Of a stretch of 20,799 nt of DNA, positions 14,504-20,799 are shown piece by piece. The DNA lies in NCBI GenBank assembly GCA_900751755.1, contig CAADSP010000067.1, positions 1 to 20,799 of the forward strand. The letters run 5' to 3'. The position numbers and the translations under genes are program-made. The notes under the pieces were generated by a model. It was not told the DNA's origin. It made no database searches and saw only the letters and a program-made list of their open reading frames with translations. Position 1 is the stretch's first letter; the number at the start of each line of letters is the position of its first letter. The DNA is from an uncultured Collinsella sp. Its GTDB lineage: Bacteria > Actinomycetota > Coriobacteriia > Coriobacteriales > Coriobacteriaceae.

Positions 14504-15583
14504 ATGAGCGCTCGCGTAACCATGAAGGACATAGCCGCCGAGCTTGGCGTTTCCATCAATACCGTGCACAAGGCCCTGACGGGAAAGGCCGGCGTGAGCG
14601 AATCCGTGCGCGCCAAGGTGAACGCCAAGGCCGAGGCCATGGGCTATCACCGCAACACAAGTGCCTCAAGCCTGCGCCGCAAGGATATCAATCTGGTGTT
14701 TTGCCTGCCCCGCGCATCGCGCGAGGGAGCGTACTTTTTCCGTTACCTGTGGGAAGGCTGCAATCGCTTTGAACAGGAGGTCATCGACCGGGGCATTACG
14801 GTTGAGCGCGTTGAATTTGGCGTGGGCGGCTACGCTGATGCGCTTGAGCAAATCGACGAGCGTCTGCAGGTGGGCGAGAAGATTGATGGCTTGCTCGCCT
14901 ATGCGCCGGGCGACGATCGTGCGACTGAGCTTTTGGGGCAGATCGCCGAGGCGGGCGTGACGATTGAGCTTGTCGACGGCGACCGTCCGCATTTGAATCG
15001 TTTGGGTGCGAGCTTGGCCGATTATTCGACGGCAGGCAGCCTTATGGCCGAGCAGGCGGCAAACCTGGTCCATGCTTCTGGGGCCGACGCCCGCGTGCTC
15101 CTTTTGACAGGCGACCCATATACCGATTCGCACTATCTAACCGCCCGCGCCTTCCACAATTACCTGCGCGAACGTGATATTCCATGGCAGGTTGAGGATC
15201 TTGCAGGTGCCCATGCGCAAGTCAAACAACTCGAGCATGAGCTCGAAAAGCGCTTGAGTGCGCCGGACGCTCCTGAGCTCATTTGTAGCGTTTTTGCCGT
15301 TGGTTCCGAAGTGGTTGCCGACGCGCTCGTCTCGACCGGCAAGGCCGGTCAGGTCATGGTGATCGGCAACGACCTGTTTCCCGAAAGTGCTCTGGCCTTG
15401 CGCCGCGGTATCTTTACCAATATTGTCTATAAGGACCCGACGAGCCTGGCGTATCGCGGCGCTAAGACGCTGGGCGATTATCTGCTGTGGGGAAGGACCC
15501 CGACGGTGCCCGTCCAGAAGGGCGCCGTCGAGATGGTATTTGCCAGCAATGTCGACCGCTACTGCGAACTTGCGGGTATTTAG
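14504..15583 (+). CDS. LacI-family transcriptional regulator of the hexuronate genes
   Basis: DNA-binding repressor with a sugar-sensing domain. Residues about 6-55 form the LacI helix-turn-helix and hinge: MKDIAAELGVSINTVHKALTGKAGVSESVRAKV, then a minor-groove hinge near SASSLRR. Residues 60-359 match a periplasmic-binding-protein-like effector domain (DGLLAYAPGDD, VLLLTGDPYTDSHYLTARAF, VMVIGNDLFPESALALRRG). The 359-residue length is normal. ATG 14504 has GGAG at 14493-14496 with 7 bases of spacing. The gene ends at a strong terminator, so it is not on the uxa transcript, but its neighbour is the uxaCBA operon, whose promoter region carries two GTGAACGTTCAC palindromes of the kind LacI proteins bind. 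Control of uxaCBA, with a hexuronate intermediate as inducer, is inferred from position. In E. coli this role is filled by the GntR-type ExuR. Confidence 0.88.
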   Translation: MSARVTMKDIAAELGVSINTVHKALTGKAGVSESVRAKVNAKAEAMGYHRNTSASSLRRKDINLVFCLPRASREGAYFFRYLWEGCNRFEQEVIDRGITVERVEFGVGGYADALEQIDERLQVGEKIDGLLAYAPGDDRATELLGQIAEAGVTIELVDGDRPHLNRLGASLADYSTAGSLMAEQAANLVHASGADARVLLLTGDPYTDSHYLTARAFHNYLRERDIPWQVEDLAGAHAQVKQLEHELEKRLSAPDAPELICSVFAVGSEVVADALVSTGKAGQVMVIGNDLFPESALALRRGIFTNIVYKDPTSLAYRGAKTLGDYLLWGRTPTVPVQKGAVEMVFASNVDRYCELAGI

Positions 15584-15608
15584 CCGATTGAGCAGGTACC
15601 CCCTCTTG

Positions 15609-15807
15609 CGACGTGCATTTTTGGGAGTATTCAGCATTGACATGCCCTGAATGAGGTGCAGAACGACTGTTTTAAGTGCCCCCGATGGCGTAATTTGCCA
15701 TCGGGGGCACTTTTTATGCCGATCGGGCGCTATCTGCGTTCCAAATAGGACGCTGAGGATGGCGCACGGGGCGCTCCAATGCTGAATACTCCCAAAAATG
15801 TACGTCG
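15609..15807. repeat. 199-bp element with 31-bp near-perfect inverted repeats around a terminator
   Basis: The left arm 15609-15639 (beginning CGACGTGCATTTTTGGG) and right arm 15777-15807 are reverse complements at 30 of 31 positions. The 137 bp between them contain the intrinsic terminator of the LacI gene and no ORF I can support. The match is far beyond chance. It could be a small mobile or miniature element that carries a terminator, or a cruciform-forming control region. I see no target-site duplication at the edges. Confidence 0.75.
15674..15715 (+). terminator. Strong terminator after the LacI gene
   Basis: A perfect 16-bp stem, AAGTGCCCCCGATGGC (15674-15689) with its complement (15697-15712), has a 7-base loop and a following T run. 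It lies between the two arms of the 199-bp inverted-repeat element. The reverse strand has no T-tract, so it acts on + strand transcription. Confidence 0.95.
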
Positions 15808-15900
15808 GGACATGACCCACCTGAGCAAAAGCGCTCAAGTTCGGTGTTCGGGGACGCCAACCAGTCCGCAATACATGCAAGTCACATCTCCAGCAACCGT

Positions 15901-15924
15901 TGAACGGGCAAAATCTACCGTTCA
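15901..15924. promoter_or_regulatory. Possible split auxiliary operator upstream of uxaC
   Basis: TGAACGG (15901-15907) and CCGTTCA (15918-15924) are inverted and share the TGAACG half-site with the two palindromes downstream, but are separated by 10 bp. It may be a weaker or degenerate site for the same regulator. Confidence 0.3.
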
Positions 15925-15937
15925 CCCCGTGGTGGTT

Positions 15938-15953
15938 AGGTGAACGTTCACCT
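15938..15953. promoter_or_regulatory. Upstream operator for the uxa regulator
   Basis: AGGTGAACGTTCACCT is a perfect 16-bp palindrome with a central CG, the hallmark of LacI/GalR-family operators. It is 38 bp centre to centre from a second copy and 90 bp from the uxaC start, next to a divergence-free promoter region controlled by the adjacent LacI gene. Confidence 0.8.
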
Positions 15954-15979
15954 TTTGAGGTGCAATGGATTAGTATAGT
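15951..15979 (+). promoter_or_regulatory. Possible uxaCBA promoter between the operators
   Basis: TATAGT (15974-15979) matches five of six -10 positions and overlaps the start of the downstream operator. The best -35 candidate, TTTTGA (15953-15958), leaves only 15 bp of spacing. The promoter lies between or across the two palindromes, so a bound repressor would block it. Confidence 0.4.
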
Positions 15980-15989
15980 GAACGTTCAC
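15978..15989. promoter_or_regulatory. Downstream operator for the uxa regulator
   Basis: GTGAACGTTCAC is a perfect 12-bp palindrome identical to the core of the upstream operator; the right flank CCTA is also shared, while the left flank differs. It overlaps or follows the candidate -10 box, a position suited to repression. Confidence 0.78.
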
Positions 15990-16043
15990 CTAAAGGATAA
16001 CGAGCGCGCCGTGCGCCCGCCTTGCCAGCAAAGGGGCTGTTTG

Positions 16044-17471
16044 ATGAAAAACTTTATGGACGATCAGGATTTCCTGCTGAGCACCAAGACCGGCGAGGAG
16101 CTGTTCCACAACTTTGCCGAGGGCATGCCCATCGTCGACTACCACTGCCACATTTCTCCCAAGGAGATCTGGGACGACAAGCGTTTTGAGAACATCACCG
16201 AGGTTTGGCTGGGCGGTGACCACTACAAGTGGCGCCTGATGCGTGCAAACGGCGTTGACGAGCGCTTCATTACCGGCGATGCCCCTGCTCGTGAGAAGTT
16301 CCAGAAGTGGGCCGAGACCCTGGGCCGTTGTGTGGGCAACCCCGTCTTTGAGTGGAGCCACCTGGAGCTTAAGCGTTACTTTGGCTACGAGGGCGTCCTA
16401 AACGGCAAAACCGCTCAGGAGGTCTGGGACCTTGCCAACGCCAAGCTCGCTGAGGCCAGCTTTACCTGCCGTAACCTGATCAAGCAGTCCAACGTCCGCA
16501 TGATCTGCACTACCGACGACCCCGCCGACAGCTTTGAGTGGCACAAGAAGATTGCCGCCGACGACAGCTTTGACGTTCAGGTCGTTCCCGCCATGCGCCC
16601 CGATGCCGCCCTGCGCATCGAGCGTGGCCAGGAGTTTGCCGACTACTGCAAGCACCTTTCCGAGGTTGCCGGCGTTGAGGTCAGCGACTTTGAGGGCATG
16701 AAGGCTGCCATTTCCAAGCGCTACGACGTTGCTCACGAGCTGGGCTGCCGCGCCTCCGACCACGCACTCGACTACGTTATGTACGTCCCGGCTACCGCCG
16801 ACGAGATCGAGGCTATCTTTGCCAAGGGTCTGGCTGCCGAGCCGCTTACCGAGGAAGAGGTCCTCAAGTACAAGACTGCCTTTATGCAGTTCGTTGCCGG
16901 CGAGTATGTCCGTCTGGGCTGGGCCATGCAGCTGCACTTTGGCTGCAAGCGCGACAACAACCGCGCCATGTTCGCCAAACTCGGTCCCGACACCGGCTAC
17001 GACTGCATCTCCAACTACACGCCGTCCGACCAGCTCGCCGATTTCCTCAACTCCATCCAGGAGACCTGCGGCCTGCCCAAGACCATCCTGTACAGCCTGA
17101 ACCCCATCGATAACACCATGATCGATACCGTCATGGGTTGCTTCCAGGAGGCTCCGACTGCCGGTAAGATTCAGAACGGCTCCGCCTGGTGGTTCAACGA
17201 CAACGAGGTCGGCATGCGCGAGCAGCTTACGGCTCTGGCCAACGAGGGCGTCCTGGGCAACTTTGTCGGCATGCTCACCGACTCCCGCTCCTTCCTGTCC
17301 TATCCGCGCCACGAGTATTTCCGTCGCGTGCTGTGCAGCGTGATCGGCGAGTGGGTTGAGCAGGGCAAGTATCCGGCCGACATGGAGCTGCTGGGCGAGG
17401 TTGTGCGTGACATCAGCTACAACAATGCGGTCCGCTACTTTGGCTTTGACCTGGACACCGACGAGGCCTAA
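16044..17471 (+). CDS. uxaC: Uronate isomerase UxaC
   Basis: Cytoplasmic amidohydrolase-superfamily enzyme that converts D-galacturonate to D-tagaturonate and D-glucuronate to D-fructuronate. The 475 residues fit E. coli UxaC (470). Visible hallmarks are VDYHCHISP, with metal-site His34 and His36, then NITEVWLGGDHYKWRLMRANG, an RNLI-x-x-SNVRMICTTDDPADS segment, MQLHFGCKRDNN, NGSAWWFNDNEVGMREQL and LTDSRSFLSYPRHEYFRRVLC. ATG 16044 is chosen because AAGGGG at 16031-16036 is 7 bases upstream and family proteins begin MKxFMxxDFLL here; the frame is open back to 15900, but that region holds the operators. First gene of the uxaCBA unit; uxaB starts 94 bp after the stop. Likely repressed by the LacI protein encoded upstream. 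Confidence 0.97.
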   Translation: MKNFMDDQDFLLSTKTGEELFHNFAEGMPIVDYHCHISPKEIWDDKRFENITEVWLGGDHYKWRLMRANGVDERFITGDAPAREKFQKWAETLGRCVGNPVFEWSHLELKRYFGYEGVLNGKTAQEVWDLANAKLAEASFTCRNLIKQSNVRMICTTDDPADSFEWHKKIAADDSFDVQVVPAMRPDAALRIERGQEFADYCKHLSEVAGVEVSDFEGMKAAISKRYDVAHELGCRASDHALDYVMYVPATADEIEAIFAKGLAAEPLTEEEVLKYKTAFMQFVAGEYVRLGWAMQLHFGCKRDNNRAMFAKLGPDTGYDCISNYTPSDQLADFLNSIQETCGLPKTILYSLNPIDNTMIDTVMGCFQEAPTAGKIQNGSAWWFNDNEVGMREQLTALANEGVLGNFVGMLTDSRSFLSYPRHEYFRRVLCSVIGEWVEQGKYPADMELLGEVVRDISYNNAVRYFGFDLDTDEA

Positions 17472-17565
17472 GCCCGCATCGAATCACATCGAACCCTGGG
17501 CGCCGTTGCCACACGCGGAGCCCCGTTTTGCTTGCACGCTAACAAACATCTAAGGAGACACATAG

Positions 17566-19080
17566 ATGGAGAACATCAGCTACGATGCGCTCGAGAAGAT
17601 CGGCTACAAGGGCTATTTGCTGCCCAAGGATGCTCCCGAGAAGGTTTTGCAGTTTGGCGAGGGCAATTTCCTGCGCGCCTTCGTCGACCGCTTCTTTGAC
17701 ATGGGCAACGAGGCCACCGGCTGGAACGGCAAGGTCGTCATGGTGCAGCCCATCAGCGGTGCCTTTGGCTTTGCCGACGGTATCAATGCCCAGGACGACC
17801 TGTATACCGTGCTGGTGCGCGGCAAGGAGAACGGCAACACGGTTGACGAGTCCCGCGTGATCAGCACCTGCAGCCGCTGCCTTAACCCGTATCGTGAGGA
17901 CGACTACCGCGCCATGATGGAGGTCGCTGTCTCCGACGACCTAGAGATCATCGTCTCCAACACCACCGAGGCCGGTATCGCCTATGACCCGTCCTGCAAG
18001 GCCGACGACATGCCACCCGCGAGCTTCCCCGCCAAGCTTGCCCAGGTGCTCCACACCCGCTGGGCTGCCGGTAAGCCGGGCGTCATCGTCCTCGCCTGCG
18101 AGCTCATCGATCACAACGGCGAGGAGCTGCTGCGCATCATGAACCAGTATGTGAGCGACTGGGGCTGGGAGGACGAGTTTGCGCAGTGGATGGCCAACGA
18201 CTGCATCGTCTGCACCACGCTCGTCGACACCATCGTACCGGGCCGTATCCGCGACGCATCCGAGGCCGCCGCGGTGGCTGAGCGTCTGGGCTACGAGGAT
18301 CCCTTCCTGGCCGTGCGCGAGCCCTTCCAGATGTGGGGCATCCAGGGCGACGAGTCGCTTGCCGAGAAGCTTCCCTTTGTGAAGGTTGGTCTTCCGGGTG
18401 TCTTTGTGACTCCCGACGTCACCCCGTACAAAAAGCGCAAGGTCCGCATCCTCAACGGTGCCCACACCGCCTTCGTTCCGGGTTCCTGGGTTGCCGGCTT
18501 TGATATCGTGCGCGACTGCATGCATGACGAGACCATTCGCGGCTTCATGAACACCATGCTCTACGACGAGGTCATTCCGACGCTTGCCGCCGACTTGGAT
18601 GTCGAGGACTGCAAGGCCTTTGCCGCCGCCGTCGAAAACCGCTTCGACAATCCGTTTATCGATCATGCGCTGCTCTCCATTTGCCTCAACTCCACGGCTA
18701 AGTGGCGCGCTCGCGACCTGCCCACGCTCAAGGACTACGTTGCCGAGACCGGCAACCTGCCCAAGTGCCTGGCGACGAGCCTCGCTACGCTCATCTCCTT
18801 CTACACACAGGAGCTCGTGTCCCGCGAGGGCGACGGCCTGCACCTGCGTCGCTCCGATGGCACCGAGTACACCGCTCAGGACGACGCCTTCGTGCTCGAC
18901 TTCTACGCCGCCCATGCCGGCGCCGACGATGCCCAGCTGGTGCACGATGTGCTCACCAACGAGCAAATGTGGGGCGAGGATCTTACGCAGATCGCCGGCC
19001 TGGAGGAGTTTGTCGTCAACGCTCTCGCCGTCGTGCGCACCGAGGGCGCCAAGCAGGCCTTCGCCAACGCTCAGGCGTAA
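17566..19080 (+). CDS. uxaB: Tagaturonate reductase UxaB (altronate oxidoreductase)
   Basis: NADH-dependent reduction of D-tagaturonate to D-altronate, second step of galacturonate use. It belongs to the polyol-specific long-chain dehydrogenases. The nucleotide-binding motif is QFGEGNFLRAF (29-39). The catalytic pattern K-x4-N-x2-H lies in KKRKVRILNGAHT (Lys292, Asn297, His300). VSNTTEAGI, CELIDHNG and the RFDNPFIDHALLSI-type segment match E. coli UxaB rather than mannitol or fructuronate reductases. 504 residues, against 483 in E. coli. The ribosome site AAGGAG (17552-17557) is 8 bases before the ATG. The 94-bp gap after uxaC holds no terminator, so the genes are likely co-transcribed. Fructuronate reductase (UxuB) is the main alternative and is less likely because uxaA follows. 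Confidence 0.93.
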   Translation: MENISYDALEKIGYKGYLLPKDAPEKVLQFGEGNFLRAFVDRFFDMGNEATGWNGKVVMVQPISGAFGFADGINAQDDLYTVLVRGKENGNTVDESRVISTCSRCLNPYREDDYRAMMEVAVSDDLEIIVSNTTEAGIAYDPSCKADDMPPASFPAKLAQVLHTRWAAGKPGVIVLACELIDHNGEELLRIMNQYVSDWGWEDEFAQWMANDCIVCTTLVDTIVPGRIRDASEAAAVAERLGYEDPFLAVREPFQMWGIQGDESLAEKLPFVKVGLPGVFVTPDVTPYKKRKVRILNGAHTAFVPGSWVAGFDIVRDCMHDETIRGFMNTMLYDEVIPTLAADLDVEDCKAFAAAVENRFDNPFIDHALLSICLNSTAKWRARDLPTLKDYVAETGNLPKCLATSLATLISFYTQELVSREGDGLHLRRSDGTEYTAQDDAFVLDFYAAHAGADDAQLVHDVLTNEQMWGEDLTQIAGLEEFVVNALAVVRTEGAKQAFANAQA

Positions 19081-19098
19081 ATTTCCGGCGCGGACGCG

Positions 19099-19122
19099 GG
19101 CGCGGGACGGCGTGCCCGCGCC
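19099..19122 (+). other. GC-rich hairpin between uxaB and uxaA
   Basis: GGCGCGGG (19099-19106) is perfectly complementary to CCCGCGCC (19115-19122) with an 8-base loop, just after the uxaB stop. No T-run follows, so it is not a standard terminator. Such intercistronic hairpins can protect the upstream message or set the relative level of the downstream gene. The function is not shown. Confidence 0.45.
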
Positions 19123-19161
19123 TCGACTTCTGCTCAACCTGTAGGGTTAGGACCATTTGCA

Positions 19162-20646
19162 ATGAACACTATCCAGATCAATCCGGCCGACAACGTGATC
19201 GTCGCGCTGTCGCCGCTTGCCAAGGGCACCGCCGTCGCGGTTCCCGGGGTGGGCGAGGTCGTGGCCGTGGAGGATATTCCGCAAGGCCACAAGATGGCCG
19301 TGCGCTCGATTGCCGCGGGGGAGGACGTCATCAAGTACGGCCTTCCTATCGGTCATGTGACGGGCGATGTCCAGCCCGGTCAGTGGCTTCATACACATAA
19401 CGTCAAGACCAACCTTTCGGGCGAGGTCGAGTACACCTACAACCCCACACATCCGGTCGTGGATCCCGTTGAGCCCGAGACCTTTATGGGGTTCCGCCGC
19501 GCCGACGGTCGTGCCGCGACGCGTAATGAGCTGTGGATCATCCCCACGGTCGGCTGTGTCAACGAAGTCGCCCGTGCCATGTGTGAGCAGGCCCAGGATC
19601 TGGTCGATGGCTCGCTCGAGGGCGTCTACTACTTCCCGCATCCCTTTGGCTGCTCGCAGACCGGCGCCGACCATGCCCAGACGCGTCGTCTGCTGGTGGC
19701 GCTCTCGCGTCACCCAAATGCGGCCGGCGTGCTGTTCCTGTCGCTCGGTTGCGAGAACTGCACACACCAGCAGGTGCTCGACGAGCTCGGTGACTTCGAT
19801 CACGAGCGCGTCCGCTTCCTCACCTGCCAGGACGTTGCCGACGAGCAGGTCGAGGGCCACAAGATTCTGGCCGAGCTGGCAGACCTGGCAAAGCAGTCCA
19901 AGCGCGAGCCCATTCCGGCCTCCGAGCTGGTCATTGGTCTTAAGTGTGGCGGCTCCGACGGTCTTTCGGGCATTACCGCCAACCCCACGATCGGTCGCGT
20001 GAGCGATATGGTCGTCGCCCGTGGCGGCACGTCGGTGCTTACCGAGGTGCCCGAGATGTTTGGCGCCGAGAGTATCCTGCTCAATCGCTGTGAGAACGAG
20101 CAGGTCTTTAACGCCGCCTCCGACATGCTCAATGGCTTTAAGGACTACTTTATTAGCCACGGCGAGGTCGTCTACGAGAACCCGAGCCCCGGCAACAAGG
20201 ACGGCGGTATTACCACGCTCGAGGACAAGAGCTGCGGCTGCGTGCAAAAGGGCGGATCTGCCCCCATCGTCGACGTGCTGCCGTATGCCGGCCAGGTAAC
20301 TAAACACGGCCTGAACATGCTGTGCGGTCCGGGCAACGACATGGTATCCACCACGGCGTTGACGGCTGCCGGCTGCCACGTGATTCTGTTCTCGACCGGC
20401 CGCGGCACACCGTTTGGCGCGCCGGCGCCTACGCTCAAAGTGTTCACCAACCAGCGTTTGTGCGACCACAAGGCCAACTGGATGGACTTTAACGCCGGCG
20501 TGATTGCCACGGGTGAGCGCACGCTCGACGAGGCTGCTCACGATCTATACCAGCTGGTGCTGGAGACGGCGAGCGGTAAACTCACGAGTGCCGAGCGCCG
20601 TGGCTGTCACGAGATCAGTATCTGGAAGGACGGCGTCTGCCTGTAG
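19162..20646 (+). CDS. uxaA: Altronate dehydratase UxaA
   Basis: Removes water from D-altronate to give 2-keto-3-deoxy-D-gluconate, third step of galacturonate breakdown; the family enzyme needs a divalent metal such as iron. 494 residues, against 495 in E. coli. The N-terminal SAF domain (about 10-90) includes PQGHKMAVRSIAAGEDVIKYG; the catalytic part has FMGFRRADGRAATRNELWIIPTVGCVN, PHPFGCSQTGADHAQTRRLL, GCENCTHQQ and KCGGSDGLSG (261-270) followed by ITANPTIG. The C-terminus FNAGVIATG...LYQLVLETASGKLTSAERRGCHEISIWKDGVCL is typical. TAGGA at 19148-19152 lies 9 bases before the ATG. Last gene of uxaCBA in the window; the KDG kinase and aldolase that normally follow, and a hexuronate transporter, are not present before the insertion element. 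Confidence 0.96.
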   Translation: MNTIQINPADNVIVALSPLAKGTAVAVPGVGEVVAVEDIPQGHKMAVRSIAAGEDVIKYGLPIGHVTGDVQPGQWLHTHNVKTNLSGEVEYTYNPTHPVVDPVEPETFMGFRRADGRAATRNELWIIPTVGCVNEVARAMCEQAQDLVDGSLEGVYYFPHPFGCSQTGADHAQTRRLLVALSRHPNAAGVLFLSLGCENCTHQQVLDELGDFDHERVRFLTCQDVADEQVEGHKILAELADLAKQSKREPIPASELVIGLKCGGSDGLSGITANPTIGRVSDMVVARGGTSVLTEVPEMFGAESILLNRCENEQVFNAASDMLNGFKDYFISHGEVVYENPSPGNKDGGITTLEDKSCGCVQKGGSAPIVDVLPYAGQVTKHGLNMLCGPGNDMVSTTALTAAGCHVILFSTGRGTPFGAPAPTLKVFTNQRLCDHKANWMDFNAGVIATGERTLDEAAHDLYQLVLETASGKLTSAERRGCHEISIWKDGVCL

Positions 20647-20706
20647 CGGCAAGTGCGCCCAAGCATAGCGCGATGTCATCGGCCCCGTCGGGAGTGTTTC
20701 TGAACT

Positions 20707-20740
20707 GCCTCCCATTTCTTGGACATGAGAAATGGGAGGC
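20707..20740 (+). terminator. Hairpin at the IS left end: terminator of uxa and/or ribosome-site lock
   Basis: GCCTCCCATTTCT (20707-20719) pairs perfectly with AGAAATGGGAGGC (20728-20740), with an 8-base loop and TTTCTTT after it. It could end uxaCBA transcription. The right arm also contains GGGAGG, the ribosome site of the next ORF, so a transcript entering from outside would hide that site. Confidence 0.75.
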
Positions 20741-20747
20741 TTTCTTT

Positions 20748-20799
20748 ATGCGCGTTGATTTGAGGGTGAAGCATGATGTCGAGGCCAGGAAGGCGGCCA
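20748..20799 (+). CDS. Start of a transposase-like ORF, cut by the window end
   Basis: ATG 20748 opens a frame that runs off the end: MRVDLRVKHDVEARKAA, 17 codons. GGAGG at 20735-20739 is 8 bases upstream. The short basic start is compatible with the first protein (OrfA) of an IS3-family transposase, whose DNA-binding helix-turn-helix would follow, and the adjacent IS-like end supports this. Seventeen residues are too few to identify it alone. Confidence 0.45.
   Translation, partial: MRVDLRVKHDVEARKAA

Larger units (their letters stand above)
20701..20799 (+). mobile_element. Left end of a probable IS3-family (IS150-like) insertion sequence
   Basis: The sequence from 20701, TGAACTGCC...TTGGACA, resembles from memory the terminal inverted repeats of IS150-group elements, which begin TG(T/A)ACTG followed by C-rich bases and TTGGACA. 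A transposase-like ORF starts 47 bp inside. The other end lies beyond the window, so the inverted repeat and target duplication cannot be checked. An IS at the edge is also a common reason for an assembly to stop. Confidence 0.5.

Noticed and set aside
15900..16043. Upstream start for uxaC at 15900
   Set aside because: The extension would run through the operators and candidate promoter and has no similarity to UxaC; ATG 16044 has the ribosome site and the family N-terminus.
16398..20541. Long minus-strand frames opposite uxaC, uxaB and uxaA (about 300 to 460 codons)
   Set aside because: All lie antisense to clearly identified enzymes, with low-complexity Gly/Val/Asp/His-rich translations and no credible ribosome sites. 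The same applies to the 315-codon frame opposite feoB at 6470-7417.
1..20799. CRISPR arrays, tRNA or rRNA genes
   Set aside because: No regularly spaced direct repeats, no tRNA-like cloverleaf with GTTCGA-type T-arm in a gap, and no rRNA-like stretch was seen on either strand by eye.

Overview
The window reads as part of a chromosome from a gut actinobacterium of the Coriobacteriia, most likely Collinsella or a close relative. This rests on the high-GC coding style, protein sequences of the kind typical of that group, and the gene content (Ebg-type beta-galactosidase, Feo iron uptake, hexuronate catabolism). It is recognition from memory, not a database search. Almost every gene is on the + strand. 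Both edges look like assembly edges: the first gene is cut with an odd G-rich start, and the last bases look like the left end of an insertion sequence.

Layout. (1) 1-3228: ebgA (5' end missing) and ebgC, the two subunits of an evolved-beta-galactosidase-type enzyme, followed at 3382-4845 by a GadC/YjeM-like amino-acid permease that ends in a strong terminator. (2) 4924-5264: an AT-rich gap dominated by a 218-bp element bounded by 30-bp imperfect inverted repeats. (3) 5265-5513: a single-gene HPr-like phosphocarrier that keeps His15 but has Asp at position 46 instead of the regulatory Ser. (4) 5702-8656: ferrous iron uptake, feoA-feoA-feoB, with related AAAGTTA-type dyads ahead of the first feoA and ahead of feoB that look like metal-repressor operators. 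(5) 8787-13981: a tightly packed three-gene glycan operon: a GT2 glycosyltransferase fused to a GtrA-like membrane domain, a BcsA-like processive synthase with a C-terminal PilZ domain carrying the c-di-GMP-binding residues, and a large polytopic GT-C-like membrane protein. (6) 14159-14359: a small Cys-rich single-pass membrane protein of the kind usually found next to feoB. (7) 14504-20646: a hexuronate module: a LacI-family regulator, two GTGAACGTTCAC palindromes, then uxaC, uxaB and uxaA, which together convert D-galacturonate to 2-keto-3-deoxy-gluconate. (8) 20701-20799: the left end of a probable IS3-family element with the first 17 codons of a transposase-like ORF.

How it works together. 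The uxa genes form one catabolic unit under a local repressor; uptake and the later KDG steps are not in the window. The Feo genes and possibly the Cys-rich protein serve iron import. The glycan operon between them is the most interesting system: its gene set (polyprenyl-phosphate-type transferase plus GtrA, c-di-GMP-gated synthase, GT-C-like protein) suggests a second-messenger-controlled cell-surface polysaccharide in a Gram-positive gut commensal, without the BcsB/BcsC/BcsZ partners of classical cellulose systems. Two separate 0.2-kb inverted-repeat-bounded intergenic elements have no clear explanation and deserve a genome-wide search.
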